Source: Paraburkholderia xenovorans LB400
GTDB lineage: Bacteria; Pseudomonadota; Gammaproteobacteria; Burkholderiales; Burkholderiaceae
DNA length: 64,000 nt
Assembly: GCF_000013645.1 (NCBI RefSeq)
Contig: NC_007953.1
Span: 310,001 to 374,000, forward strand
Direction: 5' to 3'
The translations under genes and the position numbers were made by a program. Positions 63,241 to 64,000 of this stretch are shown here, in pieces. Under the pieces are notes generated by a model. The model did not search any database and was not told where the DNA came from. It worked only from the letters and a program-made list of their open reading frames with translations. Each line of letters begins with the position of its first letter. The first letter of the stretch is position 1.

Positions 63241-63252
63241 TAATACGTATTA
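63241..63252. promoter_or_regulatory. Putative GntR operator
   Basis: TAATACGTATTA is a perfect 12-bp palindrome midway between the divergent transporter and GntR genes, 70 bp from the former start and 105 bp from the latter. Confidence 0.6.
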
Positions 63253-63356
63253 ATACAAGTTATGGTTCCAAGCAGTTTTCATATCGTTATACGGCTTGGT
63301 GGATAGACCGCTTTGCTGCTTTTGGGGGACTACGTCGTCGCCCGCAAGGAAAATGA

Positions 63357-64000
63357 ATGAGTTTGATCCGCGAGAATGCCACATCACTGTACGATCAGAT
63401 TGCCGCCACACTGCGCGACGAGATCGAACGGGGTGGCTATGAGCCTTCGGGGAAATTGCCGTCCGAAGCTGAGCTAAGCGAGCGCTTCGGCGTGAGTCGC
63501 GTGACAGTTCGGCTCGCGATTGGAAAGCTGGTTAGCGACAGCCTTGTCGAGCGCAAACAGGGTAAAGGCACGTTTGCAACAGGTAAGCGCTTTCGGCATC
63601 GGCTCGACGCGCTGCATGGGTTTTACGATTCTCTGGCTCGTCAGGGCGTCCATCCGCAGATGAAGCTCTTGCGGATGGACCAGGCAAAAAAGCTGCCGCC
63701 AGCGATGCACGGCGTTTTCGCGCCTTCCATCAAGACGGCCGTCTATCTGGAACGCCTTCATTCTGTGGACGACGACGTGGTCGCACTCGCGCAAACCTGG
63801 CTGTTGCCCGAAGCCGGGGAGATTTCTGAACGGCTGGCGCAGACAAGGCCGACCTACGAAATCCTGGAGTCGTTGCCTGGATGGCGTCTTGCCCGTGCTG
63901 ACATGAGCATTACTGCGGTTCCGGCGTCTGGGGCTATTGCTATTCAACTGCAGGTTACGGAGCACACCCCACTACTCGTAATGAAACGCACCTCGCGGTT
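63357..64000 (+). CDS. GntR-family regulator, HutC/UTRA subgroup (3' end outside the window)
   Basis: The first 214 codons are present. The winged helix-turn-helix occupies about residues 8-75 (LYDQIAATLRDEIERG, then LPSEAELSERFGVSRVTVRL and KQGKGTFA). From about residue 90 a UTRA ligand domain follows (RLHSVDDDVVALAQTWLLPE, LLVMKRTSR at the edge). The ATG at 63357 is preceded by AAGGA at 6 nt; an ATG at 63353 is in another frame. It is divergent from the DASS transporter operon and probably represses it through the TAATACGTATTA site. UTRA domains bind sugars, phosphorylated sugars, phosphonates or amino acids. Confidence 0.93.
   Translation, partial: MSLIRENATSLYDQIAATLRDEIERGGYEPSGKLPSEAELSERFGVSRVTVRLAIGKLVSDSLVERKQGKGTFATGKRFRHRLDALHGFYDSLARQGVHPQMKLLRMDQAKKLPPAMHGVFAPSIKTAVYLERLHSVDDDVVALAQTWLLPEAGEISERLAQTRPTYEILESLPGWRLARADMSITAVPASGAIAIQLQVTEHTPLLVMKRTSR

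Overview
The window looks like an accessory, catabolism-rich stretch of a high-GC betaproteobacterial genome, most likely Burkholderiaceae (Paraburkholderia, Caballeronia or Burkholderia). The reasons are the two porins with the family's typical start (signal peptide ending AHA, then SVTLYG), the MHS-type transporters paired with them, the many single GntR/TetR/LacI-controlled degradation operons, and the IS256, IS110, IS3 and IS5 debris. I saw no rRNA, tRNA, CRISPR array or replication origin.

Region A (1-8.7 kb) is a TetR-controlled cluster: an open-ended APH-type kinase, an unrecognised 385-residue protein and an acyl-CoA ligase on the minus strand; an enoyl-CoA hydratase, an SDR, an FMN/2Fe-2S reductase and a cytochrome P450 on the plus strand; then the TetR gene. 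Three copies of one 16-bp palindrome lie in the two promoter regions. Region B (8.7-10.6 kb) is an IS256-type element with a frameshifted transposase next to an IS110-type N-terminal relic. Region C (10.6-20.5 kb) is a GntR-controlled catabolic operon (ThDP enzyme, VOC protein, two SDRs, MFS transporter, porin, succinate-semialdehyde-type dehydrogenase) with four TGGATCCA palindromes in its promoter region.

Region D (20.8-31.9 kb) mixes intact genes with decay: a benzaldehyde-type dehydrogenase, an IS3 relic, an N-terminally truncated FAD monooxygenase, a TetR gene, an intact hisD-like/SDR/lacI operon with a LacI-type operator, then a tract in which a D-2-hydroxyacid dehydrogenase and LeuD-like and LeuC-like genes all carry frameshifts.

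Region E (31.9-58 kb) is the most interesting part. It holds two Baeyer-Villiger monooxygenases, three acyl-CoA ligases, three intact enoyl-CoA hydratases, a single-chain biotin-dependent acyl-CoA carboxylase, a 3-hydroxyacyl-CoA dehydrogenase, a thiolase, a double carboxymuconolactone-decarboxylase-like protein, SnoaL-like proteins, a DUF2889 protein, an MFS transporter and a porin. The promoters are linked by at least seven copies of an 18-bp palindrome, consensus GTCAACAT-N2-ATGTTGAC, often with a TTGACA -35 box inside it. I infer one regulon for a ketone that is oxygenated to an ester, cleaved, activated with CoA, carboxylated and beta-oxidised. The substrate cannot be read from the sequence. 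A group II intron relic, two IS5 relics and two internally deleted SnoaL genes show rearrangement.

Region F (58-64 kb) has a truncated second IS256-type element, then a 799-residue PHP/DUF3604-like protein and a DASS-type anion transporter, divergent from a GntR/UTRA regulator that runs off the end.
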